Shown here: positions 27,209 through 36,532 of the stretch, one piece after another | Layout: each line of letters starts with the position of its first letter | Position numbering within the stretch: the first letter of the stretch is position 1 | NCBI GenBank assembly: GCA_021202635.1 | Contig: JAJQCQ010000080.1 | Location: 52,609 to 116,608 of the forward strand | Length of the DNA stretch: 64,000 nt | Source of the DNA: Lachnospiraceae bacterium | GTDB lineage: Bacteria > Bacillota > Clostridia > Lachnospirales > Lachnospiraceae | Direction of reading: 5' to 3' | The notes under the pieces: generated by a model | Database searches by the model: none | Seen by the model: only the letters and a program-made list of their open reading frames with translations | What the model was told of the DNA's origin: nothing | Program-made: the position numbers and the translations under genes

Positions 27209-28382
27209 AAATATCCTCCCCTCTGTAACGCGCGATGGCCGCGCAGTCCTTGTCGCCGCGCCCGGAGATCGTGATGACGATGATCTGATCCGGGTCCATG
27301 GTCGGGGCAAGCTTTCTCGCGTAGGCGACCGCATGGGCGCTCTCAATCGCCGGGATAATGCCCTCCAGCCGGGACAGATACTCAAATGCCTCGACTGCCT
27401 CATCGTCGGTGATTACCACGTACTCCGCGCGTCCCTTGTCGTACAGGTAGGCGTGCTCCGGCCCGATGCCCGGGTAATCCAGCCCGGCGGAAATCGAGTA
27501 AACCGGCGCGATCTGGCCGTATTCATCCTGGCAGAAGTAGGACTTCATACCGTGGAAAATGCCAAGCTTTCCGGTCGCAATGGTTGCGGCAGTCTCAGCC
27601 GTATTGACACCGCGCCCCGCCGCCTCGCAGCCGATCAGACGCACGCTCTCGTCCGGGATGAAATGGTAAAAGGTACCGATCGCGTTGGAGCCGCCGCCGA
27701 CGCAGGCCAGCACCGCGTCCGGAAGCTTCCCCTCTTTTTCCTGCAGCTGCTCTTTGATTTCTTTGGAAATCACGCTCTGGAAATCGCGCACAATCGTCGG
27801 GAACGGATGCGGTCCCATCACAGAGCCGAGGCAATAATGCGTATCGTCAATCCGTCTGGTCCACTCGCGCATCGCTTCAGAGACAGCGTCTTTCAGCGTG
27901 CTTGTCCCTGTCGTCACCGGATGTACCTGCGCGCCGAGCAGCTTCATACGATAAACATTCAGCGCCTGACGCTTAGTATCTTCCTCGCCCATATAGACCT
28001 CGCACTCCATATCCATCAGAGCCGCCGCCGTCGCTGTTGCCACGCCGTGCTGCCCCGCTCCGGTCTCCGCGATCAGACGGGTCTTGCCCATCTTCTTCGC
28101 CAGAAGCGCCTGGCCAAGCACATTGTTAATCTTGTGTGCACCGGTGTGATTCAGGTCTTCGCGCTTGAGATAAATCTTTGCGCCGCCCAGGTCTTTCGTC
28201 ATGCGCTCCGCGTAATACAGGCGCGACGGCCTGCCCGCGTAATTGTTAAACAGCTCCGTCAGTTCCCGGTTGAATTCCGGATCATCCTTGTAATGATTGT
28301 AAGCCTCTTCCAGCTCAATCACGGCATTCATCAGCGTCTCCGGGATATACTGACCACCGTGTATTCCAAATCTGCCACTCAT
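27201..28382 (-). CDS. trpB: tryptophan synthase beta chain
   Basis: TrpB joins indole and serine using pyridoxal phosphate. The 393-residue protein has the PLP lysine in [11 protein letters not shown] (Lys about 84), the phosphate-binding [10 protein letters not shown] and the conserved [14 protein letters not shown]. Length and motifs are normal for TrpB1. It is followed directly by trpA with an 8-base overlap. Confidence 0.97.
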   Translation of the reverse strand: MSGRFGIHGGQYIPETLMNAVIELEEAYNHYKDDPEFNRELTELFNNYAGRPSRLYYAERMTKDLGGAKIYLKREDLNHTGAHKINNVLGQALLAKKMGKTRLIAETGAGQHGVATATAAALMDMECEVYMGEEDTKRQALNVYRMKLLGAQVHPVTTGTSTLKDAVSEAMREWTRRIDDTHYCLGSVMGPHPFPTIVRDFQSVISKEIKEQLQEKEGKLPDAVLACVGGGSNAIGTFYHFIPDESVRLIGCEAAGRGVNTAETAATIATGKLGIFHGMKSYFCQDEYGQIAPVYSISAGLDYPGIGPEHAYLYDKGRAEYVVITDDEAVEAFEYLSRLEGIIPAIESAHAVAYARKLAPTMDPDQIIVITISGRGDKDCAAIARYRGEDIYE

Positions 28383-28467
28383 ATTCTATCATCTCCTGTT
28401 CTTATTCCACTCTCATTATAGATCCCATCCTGACCAAATCTATATTAAATTCCCAGTCTGGCTTTCA

Positions 28468-29280
28468 TCAGGTTTCTTTCAAATCTTTAACCGACTCTCT
28501 GTGAGCCATGTTCCACTCTCGCACCCGCGACACCGCGGCAAGCATTTTTTCACGATCCTTCTTTCCGTCCGTTTCCACACTGCTGCTCATGTCCACACCC
28601 CACGGATGCAGCTGATCCAGCGCTTCCGTGATGTTTTCCGGCCCGATGCCTCCGGCCAGCAGAAACGGCCGCTGAATCTGGTTTGCCAGGGTCCACTCAA
28701 ATGTCTTGCCGGTGCCGCCGCCCCCATTGTCCAGAAGAACCAGATCGGCGGAGCTTTGGTTCACCCTGTCCGCCCAGCCCGAAAATGCATTCTCAGCCGA
28801 ACGGTCTGTCGGTTCAAAAGCAGCTTTTCCCTGACAGGGGGATTCTCCGATTCCGGGTCCTGCCGCATTCCGGATCTGAAACGGATTTTCGGGCGATCGC
28901 GTCCGGATACCACTGCTTTCTTCCGGTACCGGCACTCGAAACGCCTGAATGATAAAAAACGTCCCATACGTCCGCAGCCTCCGGATATAATCCTCATCCT
29001 CGTTCCCGTGAAGCTGAGCCACTCCGATTGTCCCATCCAGCAAAAGCTCCGCCACGGTCTCCACCGGCTCGTTGCGAAACACGCCAACCGGAATGATCTG
29101 GGGGAAAAGATTTTTGCGCAGCGCACGCACCTGATCCGGCGTCGTGTTGCGGATGCTCTTCGGTACGTTTATAATAAATCCGCAGTAGTCCGGCCTTGCC
29201 TCGTTGACAGAATCAATATCCACCGGCCGCGACAGGCCGCAGAGTTTTATTTTTACGGGATTTCCACTCATAATCGCCAT
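28468..29280 (-). CDS. trpF: phosphoribosylanthranilate isomerase with insertion
   Basis: TrpF isomerises phosphoribosylanthranilate. It has KIKLCGLSRPVDID (residues about 8-22, catalytic Cys), VGVFRNEP, VAQLHGNED and the phosphate site LLAGGIGPENITEAL. The 270 residues exceed the usual 200-210. About 55-60 hydrophilic residues (from VPEESSGIRTRSPENPFQ to NAFSGWADRV) are inserted before the conserved LVLLDNGGGGTGKTF. The family normally has D(S/T)-like residues directly linked there. The frame is intact and the catalytic residues are kept, so it is probably active. Confidence 0.92.
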   Translation of the reverse strand: MAIMSGNPVKIKLCGLSRPVDIDSVNEARPDYCGFIINVPKSIRNTTPDQVRALRKNLFPQIIPVGVFRNEPVETVAELLLDGTIGVAQLHGNEDEDYIRRLRTYGTFFIIQAFRVPVPEESSGIRTRSPENPFQIRNAAGPGIGESPCQGKAAFEPTDRSAENAFSGWADRVNQSSADLVLLDNGGGGTGKTFEWTLANQIQRPFLLAGGIGPENITEALDQLHPWGVDMSSSVETDGKKDREKMLAAVSRVREWNMAHRESVKDLKET

Positions 29281-29365
29281 TTCTTCCTTCCGGTTTGCAT
29301 GATTTACCCGCAGACGCAGGATGCCATTTCTCTTTCGTCAGAATTGCATCGCCTGCACGAACCTT

Positions 29366-30277
29366 TTATCGTTCCCCACGCAGCTCCCGCAGCATCGCCT
29401 TTTTATCCGCTGCGCGCATCAATGTCTCACCGATGAGTACCGCATTCGTGCCGTTCTCCACCAGCTTCTTTATGTCCTCCGCATTGCGGATACCGCTCTC
29501 CGAAACAAAAATCGTCTCCGGCGGCACCAGCTTGCGGTAGCGTGCGCTCGTGCCCAGGTCCACCTGGAAGGTCTTCAGGTCGCGGTTATTCACTCCGAGA
29601 ATTTTCGCGCCTGCACGCATCGCCCGCAGGACTTCCTCCTCCGTGTGCGCCTCCACCAGCGCCGACAGCCCCAGCTCTGCGGCAAGCTGCCCATAAGCCA
29701 GCAGCTGCGCATCATCCAGGATCGAACAGATCAGCAGCACTGCCCCTGCACCGAATGCCCGTGCCTGATAAATCATATATTCATCCACGGTAAAATCCTT
29801 TCGGAGAACCGGGATATGCACGCTCCCCGTGATCTCGCTCAGATAGCTGTCCTGCCCCTGAAAATAATACGGCTCTGTCAGACAGGAAATCGCCGCCGCA
29901 CCCGCCGCCTCATATTCCTCTGCGATTTGCAGATAGGGAAAATCCGGTGCGATCAGGCCCTTGGAAGGAGAAGCCTTTTTCACCTCACAGATGAAAGCGA
30001 TTCCACGTGAAGCCATCCCGTTATCTTCTATTTTTACACCAGTCTGCCCGGCGCCTTCGGCAGGAGCCCTCTTCTGTAAAAGAGTTTCATCTGCAGCTGC
30101 GGGGCGCAGGGCATTTTCAAACGCATACGCCGCCTGCGCAGGGCCGCCGTCCGCAAATGCGGTTCCCCTCCGGTGTGCTTCCTCTGCCTGCGCGCGGAGC
30201 TCTCCGAGCGGCATTTTCTCTTTTTCTTCGGCGATACGGACTTTCGTGCGCCCGGCAATTTCATCCAGAATATTCAT
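29366..30277 (-). CDS. trpC: indole-3-glycerol phosphate synthase with insertion
   Basis: TrpC forms indole-3-glycerol phosphate. The 303-residue product has FICEVKKASPSKG (catalytic Lys) after a hydrophilic stretch, then VLRKDFTVDEYMIYQARAFGA, LVEAHTEEE, LGVNNRDLKTF and SESGIRN. Residues about 58-90 (RPAAADETLLQKRAPAEGAG and following) form an insertion of about 30-35 residues compared with the usual 255-265-residue enzyme. The neighbours trpF and trpD fit. Confidence 0.95.
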   Translation of the reverse strand: MNILDEIAGRTKVRIAEEKEKMPLGELRAQAEEAHRRGTAFADGGPAQAAYAFENALRPAAADETLLQKRAPAEGAGQTGVKIEDNGMASRGIAFICEVKKASPSKGLIAPDFPYLQIAEEYEAAGAAAISCLTEPYYFQGQDSYLSEITGSVHIPVLRKDFTVDEYMIYQARAFGAGAVLLICSILDDAQLLAYGQLAAELGLSALVEAHTEEEVLRAMRAGAKILGVNNRDLKTFQVDLGTSARYRKLVPPETIFVSESGIRNAEDIKKLVENGTNAVLIGETLMRAADKKAMLRELRGER

Positions 30278-30422
30278 CTTTTTATTGTCTCCCTGTTTTT
30301 CAAGGTTGATTGACCGCCCCTATAGAGGCGTTGCTGTTACAATATAAAATAGCAAGCCCTCGCCGGATAGCATCCTCATCCTGCGGACGGGATAGTCCCA
30401 ACCTGCGCCAGCCGTCGTGCCC

Positions 30423-31433
30423 TCACTGATTGCTCAGCTCAATGAACTGCTCCAGCACCTTATTCGCGGAGCCGTCATCGATCAGGCGCTCTGCCATGCG
30501 CACACCTTCCTCGATCGTCGCTGCCTTGCCCGCGATATAAAGCGCGCCGCCCGCGTTCAGGCAGACTGCCTGGCGCTTCGGACCGCGGTCCGTGCCATTG
30601 AGAATCGCACGTGTGATCGCAGCATTCTCTTCCGGCGTCCCGCCCACCAGTTCTTCCTTCGCGCAGCGCTCATAGCCGAACTGCTCCGGTGTCAGAACAT
30701 AAGAAGTATATTTCCCATTGCGGATCTCACACACCGTCGTCGGTGAACTCATGGAAATCTCATCCAGCTTATCCTGGCCGTACACCACCATACCGCTCGT
30801 CACACCGAGATTGTTCAGCACGCGCGCCAGCGGCTCCACGATCGACTCATCATACACGCCCATCAGCTCCATGTTCGCGCCCGCCGGGTTGGAAAGCGGT
30901 CCCAGGATATTGAAGATCGTGCGGATGCCCAGCTCCTTGCGAACCGGTCCCACGAAACGCATAGCGGTATGATAGGTCTGCGCAAACAGGAAACAGATGT
31001 TGATCTTTTTGATCAGCTCCAGACATTTTTCCGGAGAAAGTGCAATCTTGACGCCGAGCGCTTCCAGCACATCCGCCGCGCCGCATTTAGAGGAAGCCGC
31101 ACGGTTGCCGTGCTTCGTCACCGGGACGCCGCCCGCCGCAATCACTAACGACGCTGTCGTAGAAATATTAAAGGAGTTTGCCTTATCTCCGCCTGTCCCG
31201 ACGATCTCCAGCACATCCATCTCATGCAGCAGATGAACGCCCTTCGCGCGCATACCGACCGCAGACGCCGTGATCTCATCGATCGTCTCGCCCTTCATCG
31301 CGAGCGCAGTCAGATAAGAAGAAATCTGCACATCACTCGCCTCACCGCTCATGATTTCCAGCATGACAGCTTCCGCCTCTTCATACGTCAGATCCTGCTT
31401 GTTTGTCAGCTTAATAATTGCTTCCTTGATCAT
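30423..31433 (-). CDS. trpD: anthranilate phosphoribosyltransferase
   Basis: TrpD transfers phosphoribose to anthranilate. The 336-residue product has the [17 protein letters not shown] motif (residues about 79-95), [21 protein letters not shown], and [13 protein letters not shown] near the middle. Length is normal and no fused glutamine amidotransferase is present, since trpG is separate. Confidence 0.97.
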   Translation of the reverse strand: MIKEAIIKLTNKQDLTYEEAEAVMLEIMSGEASDVQISSYLTALAMKGETIDEITASAVGMRAKGVHLLHEMDVLEIVGTGGDKANSFNISTTASLVIAAGGVPVTKHGNRAASSKCGAADVLEALGVKIALSPEKCLELIKKINICFLFAQTYHTAMRFVGPVRKELGIRTIFNILGPLSNPAGANMELMGVYDESIVEPLARVLNNLGVTSGMVVYGQDKLDEISMSSPTTVCEIRNGKYTSYVLTPEQFGYERCAKEELVGGTPEENAAITRAILNGTDRGPKRQAVCLNAGGALYIAGKAATIEEGVRMAERLIDDGSANKVLEQFIELSNQ

Positions 31434-31537
31434 AGTTGATACCGCCTTTCTTTGTTTGATTGCTTTTTTTCTCTATATGATACAGCAGAGCCTTAGCAGA
31501 ACAATCTGCACGGGCCTGATTTTCATTTTACTGCTGT

Positions 31538-32107
31538 TTAGAACTGGTTTACAAAATTTTTAATTACCTGCAGACCATCCGGAGTCATGACGGATTCCGG
31601 GTGGAACTGCACGCCGTACACCGGGTACTCCCGGTGCTCGACCGCCATGACCTCTCCATCCGGTGTCCGCGCTGTCACACGGAGGGTGTCCGGCAGGGTG
31701 TCCTCTTTCACGGAAAGGGAGTGATACCTCGCCGCCGTCATACCGGAAGAAAGTCCCTGAAACAGAACGCTGTCCGGCTCGATCAGCAACTGCGACTTTT
31801 TGCCGTGCATCAGCTCCTTCGCGTAGGTCACGGTCGCGCCGAATGCCTGGCAGATCGCCTGGTGTCCAAGGCACACGCCTAACATCGGGATGGAGCTGCC
31901 CAGCTTCTGAATCATCTCCACACAGATTCCGGCGTCCTCCGGCCGTCCGGGACCAGGTGAAATAAAAATTGCTTCCGGAGCCATGGCCCGGACTTCCTCA
32001 ACCGTGCAGACATCGTTGCGGATGACTTTGATGTCCGGCCGTACCGCGCCGATCAGCTGATAGAGGTTATAGGAAAAGCTATCGTAATTATCCACCAAAA
32101 GGAACAT
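31538..32107 (-). CDS. trpG: anthranilate synthase glutamine amidotransferase subunit
   Basis: TrpG supplies ammonia from glutamine to TrpE. The 189-residue class I amidotransferase has the nucleophile Cys in MLGVCLGHQAI (about residue 78) and the His-Glu pair in VQFHPESV. The start ATG overlaps the trpE stop codon (TAATG), giving tight coupling of the two subunits. An upstream extension of the frame lies inside trpE and is not used here. Confidence 0.96.
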   Translation of the reverse strand: MFLLVDNYDSFSYNLYQLIGAVRPDIKVIRNDVCTVEEVRAMAPEAIFISPGPGRPEDAGICVEMIQKLGSSIPMLGVCLGHQAICQAFGATVTYAKELMHGKKSQLLIEPDSVLFQGLSSGMTAARYHSLSVKEDTLPDTLRVTARTPDGEVMAVEHREYPVYGVQFHPESVMTPDGLQVIKNFVNQF

Positions 32108-33597
32108 TATTCCACACCTCCTTCTGCCTGTTCCACCGCATTGATCACCGCACGGGCCTTGTTGCAGCATTCCTCAAATTCCTTGTCCGGTACGCTGTCC
32201 GCGACAATCCCGGCACCGGAACGAATCGTGATACGGCCGTTTTTCTTGAAGGCCAGGCGAATGGCGATGCAGGTGTCCAGGTTCCCGGTAAAATCCAGAT
32301 ACCCGATCGCTCCGCCGTAAACGCCGCGCTTACGCCCTTCCAGCTCATCAATGATCTGGCAGGCCCGCAGCTTCGGCGCTCCGGAAAGTGTCCCCGCCGG
32401 CAAAATCGAATCCACCGCATCCACCGCGTCGCAGTCCTTTCGGATCTGTCCGGCCACGGTCGAACCGATATGCATCACATGCGAATACCGCTCAATGGAA
32501 AGATATTTTTCCACCTGTACCGTGCCGATCTCGCTGATCCTGCCGATATCATTGCGCCCCAGGTCGACCAGCATATTGTGTTCCGAGAGCTCCTTTTCAT
32601 CCGCCAGCAGCTCCTCCTCCAGGCGCTGATCTTCCTCATCGGTCGCGCCGCGCGGCCTGGTTCCCGCCAGCGGAAAGGTGTGAAGTGTGCCGTCCTCCAG
32701 CTTCACCAGCGTCTCTGGCGAAGCGCCGACCAGTTCGATGTCATCGCTGGAAAAGTAAAACATATACGGCGATGGGTTCGAGGTGCGCAGCAGCCGGTAA
32801 GCATCAAACAGGCTTCCTTCCGCCTCCGCCTGCATCGGGTTCGAAAGCACTACCTGGAAAATATCACCCTCGCGAATGTAATGCTTCGCCTTTTCTACCA
32901 TCCCTTTATACTTTTCCCTGGAAAAGCAGGGTGTAATCTCCTCTTTCAGATGCAGCGGGGCAAAATACGCTTTCACGCCGCTCTTCAGCAGCTGTTCGAT
33001 TCCTTTCAGCTTCTCCCCGGCCTCCCGGTAAGAATCCTCCAGCCTCGCCGTATCCACGCCGCAGATCAGAATCAGCTTCTGCCGGTAATTATCAAACGCA
33101 ATCACACGGTCAAACAGCATCAGGTCCGCATCCTGAAAATTTTCTTCATCTTTTCCTGTAAATTTCAATGTAGGCTCGCTGTAACAGATGTAATCATAGG
33201 CAAAATACCCGACCAGCCCGCCCGTAAATGACGGCATTCCAGGCAGCTTCGGGCTTTTGTTTGCCGCAAGAATCTCGCGAATCACTGCCTGCGGGCTCTC
33301 ACTGCGAACCACTTCTTTCACCTGGCCGCCGCCGACATCTTCCCCGCAGCGCAGCTTCACCTGCCCCTTCGCACAGGTCATCTCCAGCGTCGGCGAATAG
33401 CCCAGAAACGTATACCTTCCCCACTGGTTATGTGCCTCCGCGCTCTCCAGCATATAACAGTGACGGCTCGCCGCCCGCAGCGTCCGCATGACCTCAATCG
33501 GCGTAAAGCGGTCGGAAAGCATCTCTGTACATACCGGAATTCTTCGATACTCGCCCGAAGACGCGATTCTTTTTGCTTCCTCTAAAGATGGATACAT
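32107..33597 (-). CDS. trpE: anthranilate synthase component I
   Basis: TrpE makes anthranilate from chorismate. The 496-residue protein has the tryptophan-binding LLES-type segment (CYMLESAEAHNQWGRYTFLG) and the chorismate-binding C-terminal domain with FYFSSDDIELVGASPETLV, PLAGTRPRGAT, LGRNDIGRI and PAGTLSGAPKLRACQIIDELE. The ATG at 33597 (MYPSLEEAKRI) has AAGGAGGG 8 bases upstream; upstream in-frame sequence is part of the T-box RNA. It is the first gene of trpEGDCFBA. Confidence 0.97.
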   Translation of the reverse strand: MYPSLEEAKRIASSGEYRRIPVCTEMLSDRFTPIEVMRTLRAASRHCYMLESAEAHNQWGRYTFLGYSPTLEMTCAKGQVKLRCGEDVGGGQVKEVVRSESPQAVIREILAANKSPKLPGMPSFTGGLVGYFAYDYICYSEPTLKFTGKDEENFQDADLMLFDRVIAFDNYRQKLILICGVDTARLEDSYREAGEKLKGIEQLLKSGVKAYFAPLHLKEEITPCFSREKYKGMVEKAKHYIREGDIFQVVLSNPMQAEAEGSLFDAYRLLRTSNPSPYMFYFSSDDIELVGASPETLVKLEDGTLHTFPLAGTRPRGATDEEDQRLEEELLADEKELSEHNMLVDLGRNDIGRISEIGTVQVEKYLSIERYSHVMHIGSTVAGQIRKDCDAVDAVDSILPAGTLSGAPKLRACQIIDELEGRKRGVYGGAIGYLDFTGNLDTCIAIRLAFKKNGRITIRSGAGIVADSVPDKEFEECCNKARAVINAVEQAEGGVE

Positions 33598-33631
33598 TTT
33601 TTCCCTCCTTCTGTCTGGAAAACTCAGAAAT

Positions 33632-33990
33632 AAAAAATCCCTGACAGATTTCTCCAATCTGTCAGGGACGAATATACTTCCGCGGTGCCACCCTGATTCA
33701 CGGGAATTCCCGTGCACTTACGAGATACCAACATATCTCCGGCAACTGACGTATGCCCTCACGTCGCAGAATACTCAGCAAAATCTGCCTTTGACTGCGC
33801 CCTCCGCGGTCCATTTGACAATCTGCATCTCCATCCGGTTCTCAGCTGTGCGCAGCCCTTTCTTCTTCGTCAGACAAAAACGCTTCTGTTTTTCTTCGTC
33901 TGCCATTCGATTCCTCTGCCGCGCCCGGACTCTCTGTGGGCACATCTACTGCCTTTATCTCCGCTTCAACGGTTTGTTCATTTTTACTGC
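33632..33990 (-). ncRNA. T-box leader (tryptophan-responsive) of the trp operon
   Basis: The minus strand has the T-box AGGGTGGCACCGCG (33681-33694), followed by a strong terminator: 12-bp arms 33639-33650 and 33656-33667, and a T-run at 33632-33637. The Stem I motifs AGTAGA and ACAGAGAGTCC are present. A TGG in the context AAA-TGG-ACC at 33811-33813 fits the specifier loop and pairs with tRNA-Trp. Uncharged tRNA-Trp should promote read-through into trpE. Confidence 0.95.
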
Positions 33991-33994
33991 ATTT

Positions 33995-34023
33995 AGTCTA
34001 CTACAGGGAATTCAGTTTGTCAA
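33995..34023 (-). promoter_or_regulatory. sigma-A promoter of the trp operon
   Basis: Minus-strand TTGACA (34018-34023) and TAGACT (33995-34000) are separated by 17 bases and lie just upstream of the T-box RNA. Confidence 0.8.
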
Positions 34024-34105
34024 TATTTTTTTCGCAAACCGACCCGATCATACGTTTTGATAGTTACAGGCCACACCCTTACCAATCGTGACCGGCAGTC
34101 ACATT

Positions 34106-35299
34106 TTACAATAATCGAAACACCTGCTCCACAGCCCGCCTCATATTGTTCTTCGCATTTTCCGGATTCATTGCCTCCGCAAGCGTGGTCACGCCCCGCA
34201 CGATGGGGAAAAATGCGTCGATCCCTTCCGCATTGCAGACAGCCGCGTCCTCCGCGACACTTCCGGCAAACGCAATCACACGGCAGCCATGCTTTTTGGC
34301 CAGACGCGCAACCCCGACAGGAGCCTTTCCCATGGCCGTCTGTCCATCCAGCCGTCCTTCTCCGGTCAGAACAATGTCAGCGTCCGCAAGCTCCTCTTCC
34401 AGCCGCACTGCCTCAAGCACAATGGAAATCCCAGGTTTCAACTCCGCATGAGGCAGATAACTTAAAAATGCGAAACCAAGTCCCCCTGCAGCGCCTGCTC
34501 CGGGATAACCGGCAGCACTTTCCCAAGCGGTCATTCCGCCCTCACAATTGCCGAAAGAGTTTTCGCCTTTCTTCGCTCTATTCTTTTTTCTCAAAAACCT
34601 TTCTGTTTCTTCCGCGTAATGGTGAAGTTTTTCATCCAGCAGCGCACATTCTTCCCTTTTGACACCCTTCTGCGGGCCGTATATATAAACAGCGCCGTTC
34701 TCCCCACAGAGCGGGTTTGTGACGTCGCAGGCCACACGAAAATAACACTCGTCCAGCTCCGGCATCACATGGCTGTCATCAATCCGTGCAATCTCACCGA
34801 GGCTGGCTAGCCGCGGCGGAAGGAGCTGTCCATTCCTGTCATAAAACTCGTATCCCAGCGCCTGCAGCATTCCAATGCCGCCTTCCGTCGTCGCGCTCCC
34901 GCCGATTCCGATCATAAATTCACGGCATCCCCGTCCAATGGCGTCGCGGATCATTTCCCCGACTCCGACCGTTGACGCCAGCCATGGATTCAGTGCTTCA
35001 CGCTTTACCAGAGTGATCCCGGCAGCCTTTGCCATTTCCATCACTGCGGTGCGTCCGTCGTCCAGAATCCCATAACGGGCCTTCACACGCTCCGACAGCG
35101 GTCCGGACACTTCGGCATCCACATAGGAGCCGCCCAGGCCTTCCACCAGGGCTTCCGTCGTCCCTTCGCCTCCATCCGCAAGCGGACGCACCACTACACT
35201 GGCGTCACGGGCAAGCAGCACACCTTCCCGCGCAGCCTCGCCTGCTTCCATCGAACTCATGCTTCCCTTAAACGAATCCACCGCAATTACTACCTTCAT
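34106..35299 (-). CDS. glycerate kinase
   Basis: The enzyme phosphorylates D-glycerate (glycerate 2-kinase, GarK/GlxK fold). The 397-residue product begins MKVVIAVDSFKGSMSSMEAG and has RPLADGGEGTTEALVEGLGG, GIGGSATTEGGIGMLQALG and VLTGEGRLDGQTAMGKAPVGV, all typical. A hydrophilic insertion (RKKNRAKKGENSFGNCEGG, about residue 250) is unusual. The ATG at 35299 has GAGGAG 7 bases upstream; the open frame extends about 56 codons further back without family similarity. Its neighbours give no pathway link. Confidence 0.93.
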   Translation of the reverse strand: MKVVIAVDSFKGSMSSMEAGEAAREGVLLARDASVVVRPLADGGEGTTEALVEGLGGSYVDAEVSGPLSERVKARYGILDDGRTAVMEMAKAAGITLVKREALNPWLASTVGVGEMIRDAIGRGCREFMIGIGGSATTEGGIGMLQALGYEFYDRNGQLLPPRLASLGEIARIDDSHVMPELDECYFRVACDVTNPLCGENGAVYIYGPQKGVKREECALLDEKLHHYAEETERFLRKKNRAKKGENSFGNCEGGMTAWESAAGYPGAGAAGGLGFAFLSYLPHAELKPGISIVLEAVRLEEELADADIVLTGEGRLDGQTAMGKAPVGVARLAKKHGCRVIAFAGSVAEDAAVCNAEGIDAFFPIVRGVTTLAEAMNPENAKNNMRRAVEQVFRLL

Positions 35300-35434
35300 A
35301 CCCATCTCCTCACAGATATCGCAAACAAAGTAAGTCTTTTCCGTTACGCCACATGCAGTCTTTACCTGCGTTCGATTGTATACTACCCGTTTACAGCCCG
35401 CCCCAGTCCATATTATGATTCGAGCGGCAAAAGG

Positions 35435-35540
35435 ATATGATACTACGGATTTCTCCGTGCTCCGCACTCCCGAATCTCCGCTCCGCTTCGGTCGGCGCTA
35501 AACGGACATCCACTGGATGTCCACCGTCCTTGTATCATAT
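35435..35540. repeat. palindromic element, dispersed repeat family B
   Basis: The outer arms ATATGATAC (35435-35443) and GTATCATAT (35532-35540) enclose CTCCGTGCTCCGCACTC (35453-35469) and a perfect hairpin, GGACATCCA-C-TGGATGTCC (35504-35522). The CTCCGTGC(T)(T/C)CGCACTC core recurs at 36384-36400. Confidence 0.55.
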
Positions 35541-36073
35541 TATAAATCTACAATCCGATAAGTATGGTGCACCCCCGGCAGAAATTTTTCCAGCACATCC
35601 GCAGTCCGCAGCCGCAGGCTGGAAGTGTTGACGCAGGGATGGCAGCCGAAATACTCCGGTATCGTCACATCGCGGTCAATCAGAAGCTGTACGTGATTCT
35701 CCTTATCATTCATCAGGCCCATGATACTCACAGCCCCCGGATGGATGTCCAGAAATTCGACCATGTGGGATTCATCCGCGAAGGACAGACGCGGCGAACC
35801 GATCTGATGACAGAGCTCTTTCGTCACAAACTTCTTTTTTCCTGGCATCAGAAGCAGATAAAACTCCGTCTTCTGCCGATTGCACAGAAACAGATTTTTA
35901 CAGATCTCAATCCCAAACAGTTCATCGACGCCCTTGCAGTCGTCAATCGTCATGGCCGCCTCGTGATCCGCGCGGTCATAGGAAATCCCCAGCGCATCCA
36001 GAAGATCATAAGTTGCAATTTCTCTGTGTGCCCGTTCGCTCTCATCCGCAGGCCTTCCATGAAAAATTTCCAT
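35540..36073 (-). CDS. YbaK/ProX-type aminoacyl-tRNA deacylase
   Basis: The 177-residue protein is of the PrdX/ProXp-ala type, which hydrolyses mischarged Ala-tRNA(Pro). Visible features are LFGIEICKNLFLCNRQKTEFYLLLMPGKKKF with the conserved lysines, GSPRLSFADESHMVEFLDIHPGAVSIMGLMND and the C-terminal FGCHPCVNTSSLRL. The ATG at 36073 is chosen because AGGAG lies 7 bases upstream; ATG at 36079 is too close to it, and a much longer frame runs through a repeat and into tRNA-Ala. It lies just downstream of that tRNA. Confidence 0.9.
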   Translation of the reverse strand: MEIFHGRPADESERAHREIATYDLLDALGISYDRADHEAAMTIDDCKGVDELFGIEICKNLFLCNRQKTEFYLLLMPGKKKFVTKELCHQIGSPRLSFADESHMVEFLDIHPGAVSIMGLMNDKENHVQLLIDRDVTIPEYFGCHPCVNTSSLRLRTADVLEKFLPGVHHTYRIVDL

Positions 36074-36123
36074 ATCCATTCTCCTCATTCGCCACATCCT
36101 GTAAATCACTTCCTGCTCGCCGA

Positions 36124-36196
36124 CTCCTACTCGCCCGCGCCGGCTGCATCTGGCGTTAGCCAGAATATTCCTTGCGCGCCGCTGCGCATAAAAAGA
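36124..36196 (-). repeat. dispersed repeat family A, well-conserved copy
   Basis: On the plus strand CTGGCGTTAGCCAG (36150-36163) followed by AATATTCCTTG is identical to 54956-54980. On the minus strand a T-run with ATGCGCAGCGG precedes it and GCGCGGGCGAGTAGGAG follows. It lies between tRNA-Ala and the YbaK-type gene. Confidence 0.7.
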
Positions 36197-36229
36197 CCCA
36201 CTCCCCACGGAGCAGGCCTCCCATACGAG

Positions 36230-36302
36230 TGGAGATAAGCGGGCTCGAACCGCCGGCCTCTTGAATGCCATTCAAGCGCTCTCCCAGCTGAGCTATATCC
36301 CC
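36230..36302 (-). tRNA. tRNA-Ala (GGC)
   Basis: The 73-base cloverleaf folds fully. The acceptor arms GGGGATA and TATCTCC include the G3-U70 wobble that identifies tRNA-Ala. The D arm is GCTCAGCTGGGAGAGC, the anticodon arm is CTTGA-ATGGCAT-TCAAG with anticodon GGC, and the T arm contains GGTTCGAGCC. The discriminator base is A; CCA is not encoded. Confidence 0.96.
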
Positions 36303-36378
36303 ATTCCGATATCTGGTGTTTTCTTTATTGAAAACGCTTTTACAAACGTTATCGCCCAACCACTACAATGTGAAAGCC

Positions 36379-36408
36379 GATGACTCCGTGCTTCGCACTC
36401 TCGTCATC
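36379..36408. repeat. hairpin, dispersed repeat family B
   Basis: GATGAC and GTCATC enclose TCCGTGCTTCGCACTC. The inner CTCCGTGC..CGCACTC is shared with 35453-35469. A second hairpin, GGCCTTTCGGCC, lies nearby at about 36430-36441. Confidence 0.5.
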
Positions 36409-36532
36409 GCCGCCGGTATTCGTAATCTGGCCTTTCGGCCTACTTACTCATACCGTCTTGGTCATCTAATATCCAGCCATCTGAGTGCGCAAGCGCCCTC
36501 CTCTGTCTGGCTATTGATGACACTTTCACAGC

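Noticed and set aside
33598..33717. Upstream extension of trpE
   Set aside because: It lies in the T-box terminator and antiterminator region, and the ATG at 33597 has AAGGAGGG before it.
36074..36271. Upstream extension of the YbaK-type gene
   Set aside because: It would run through a dispersed repeat and into tRNA-Ala. The ATG at 36073 has a good ribosome-binding site.
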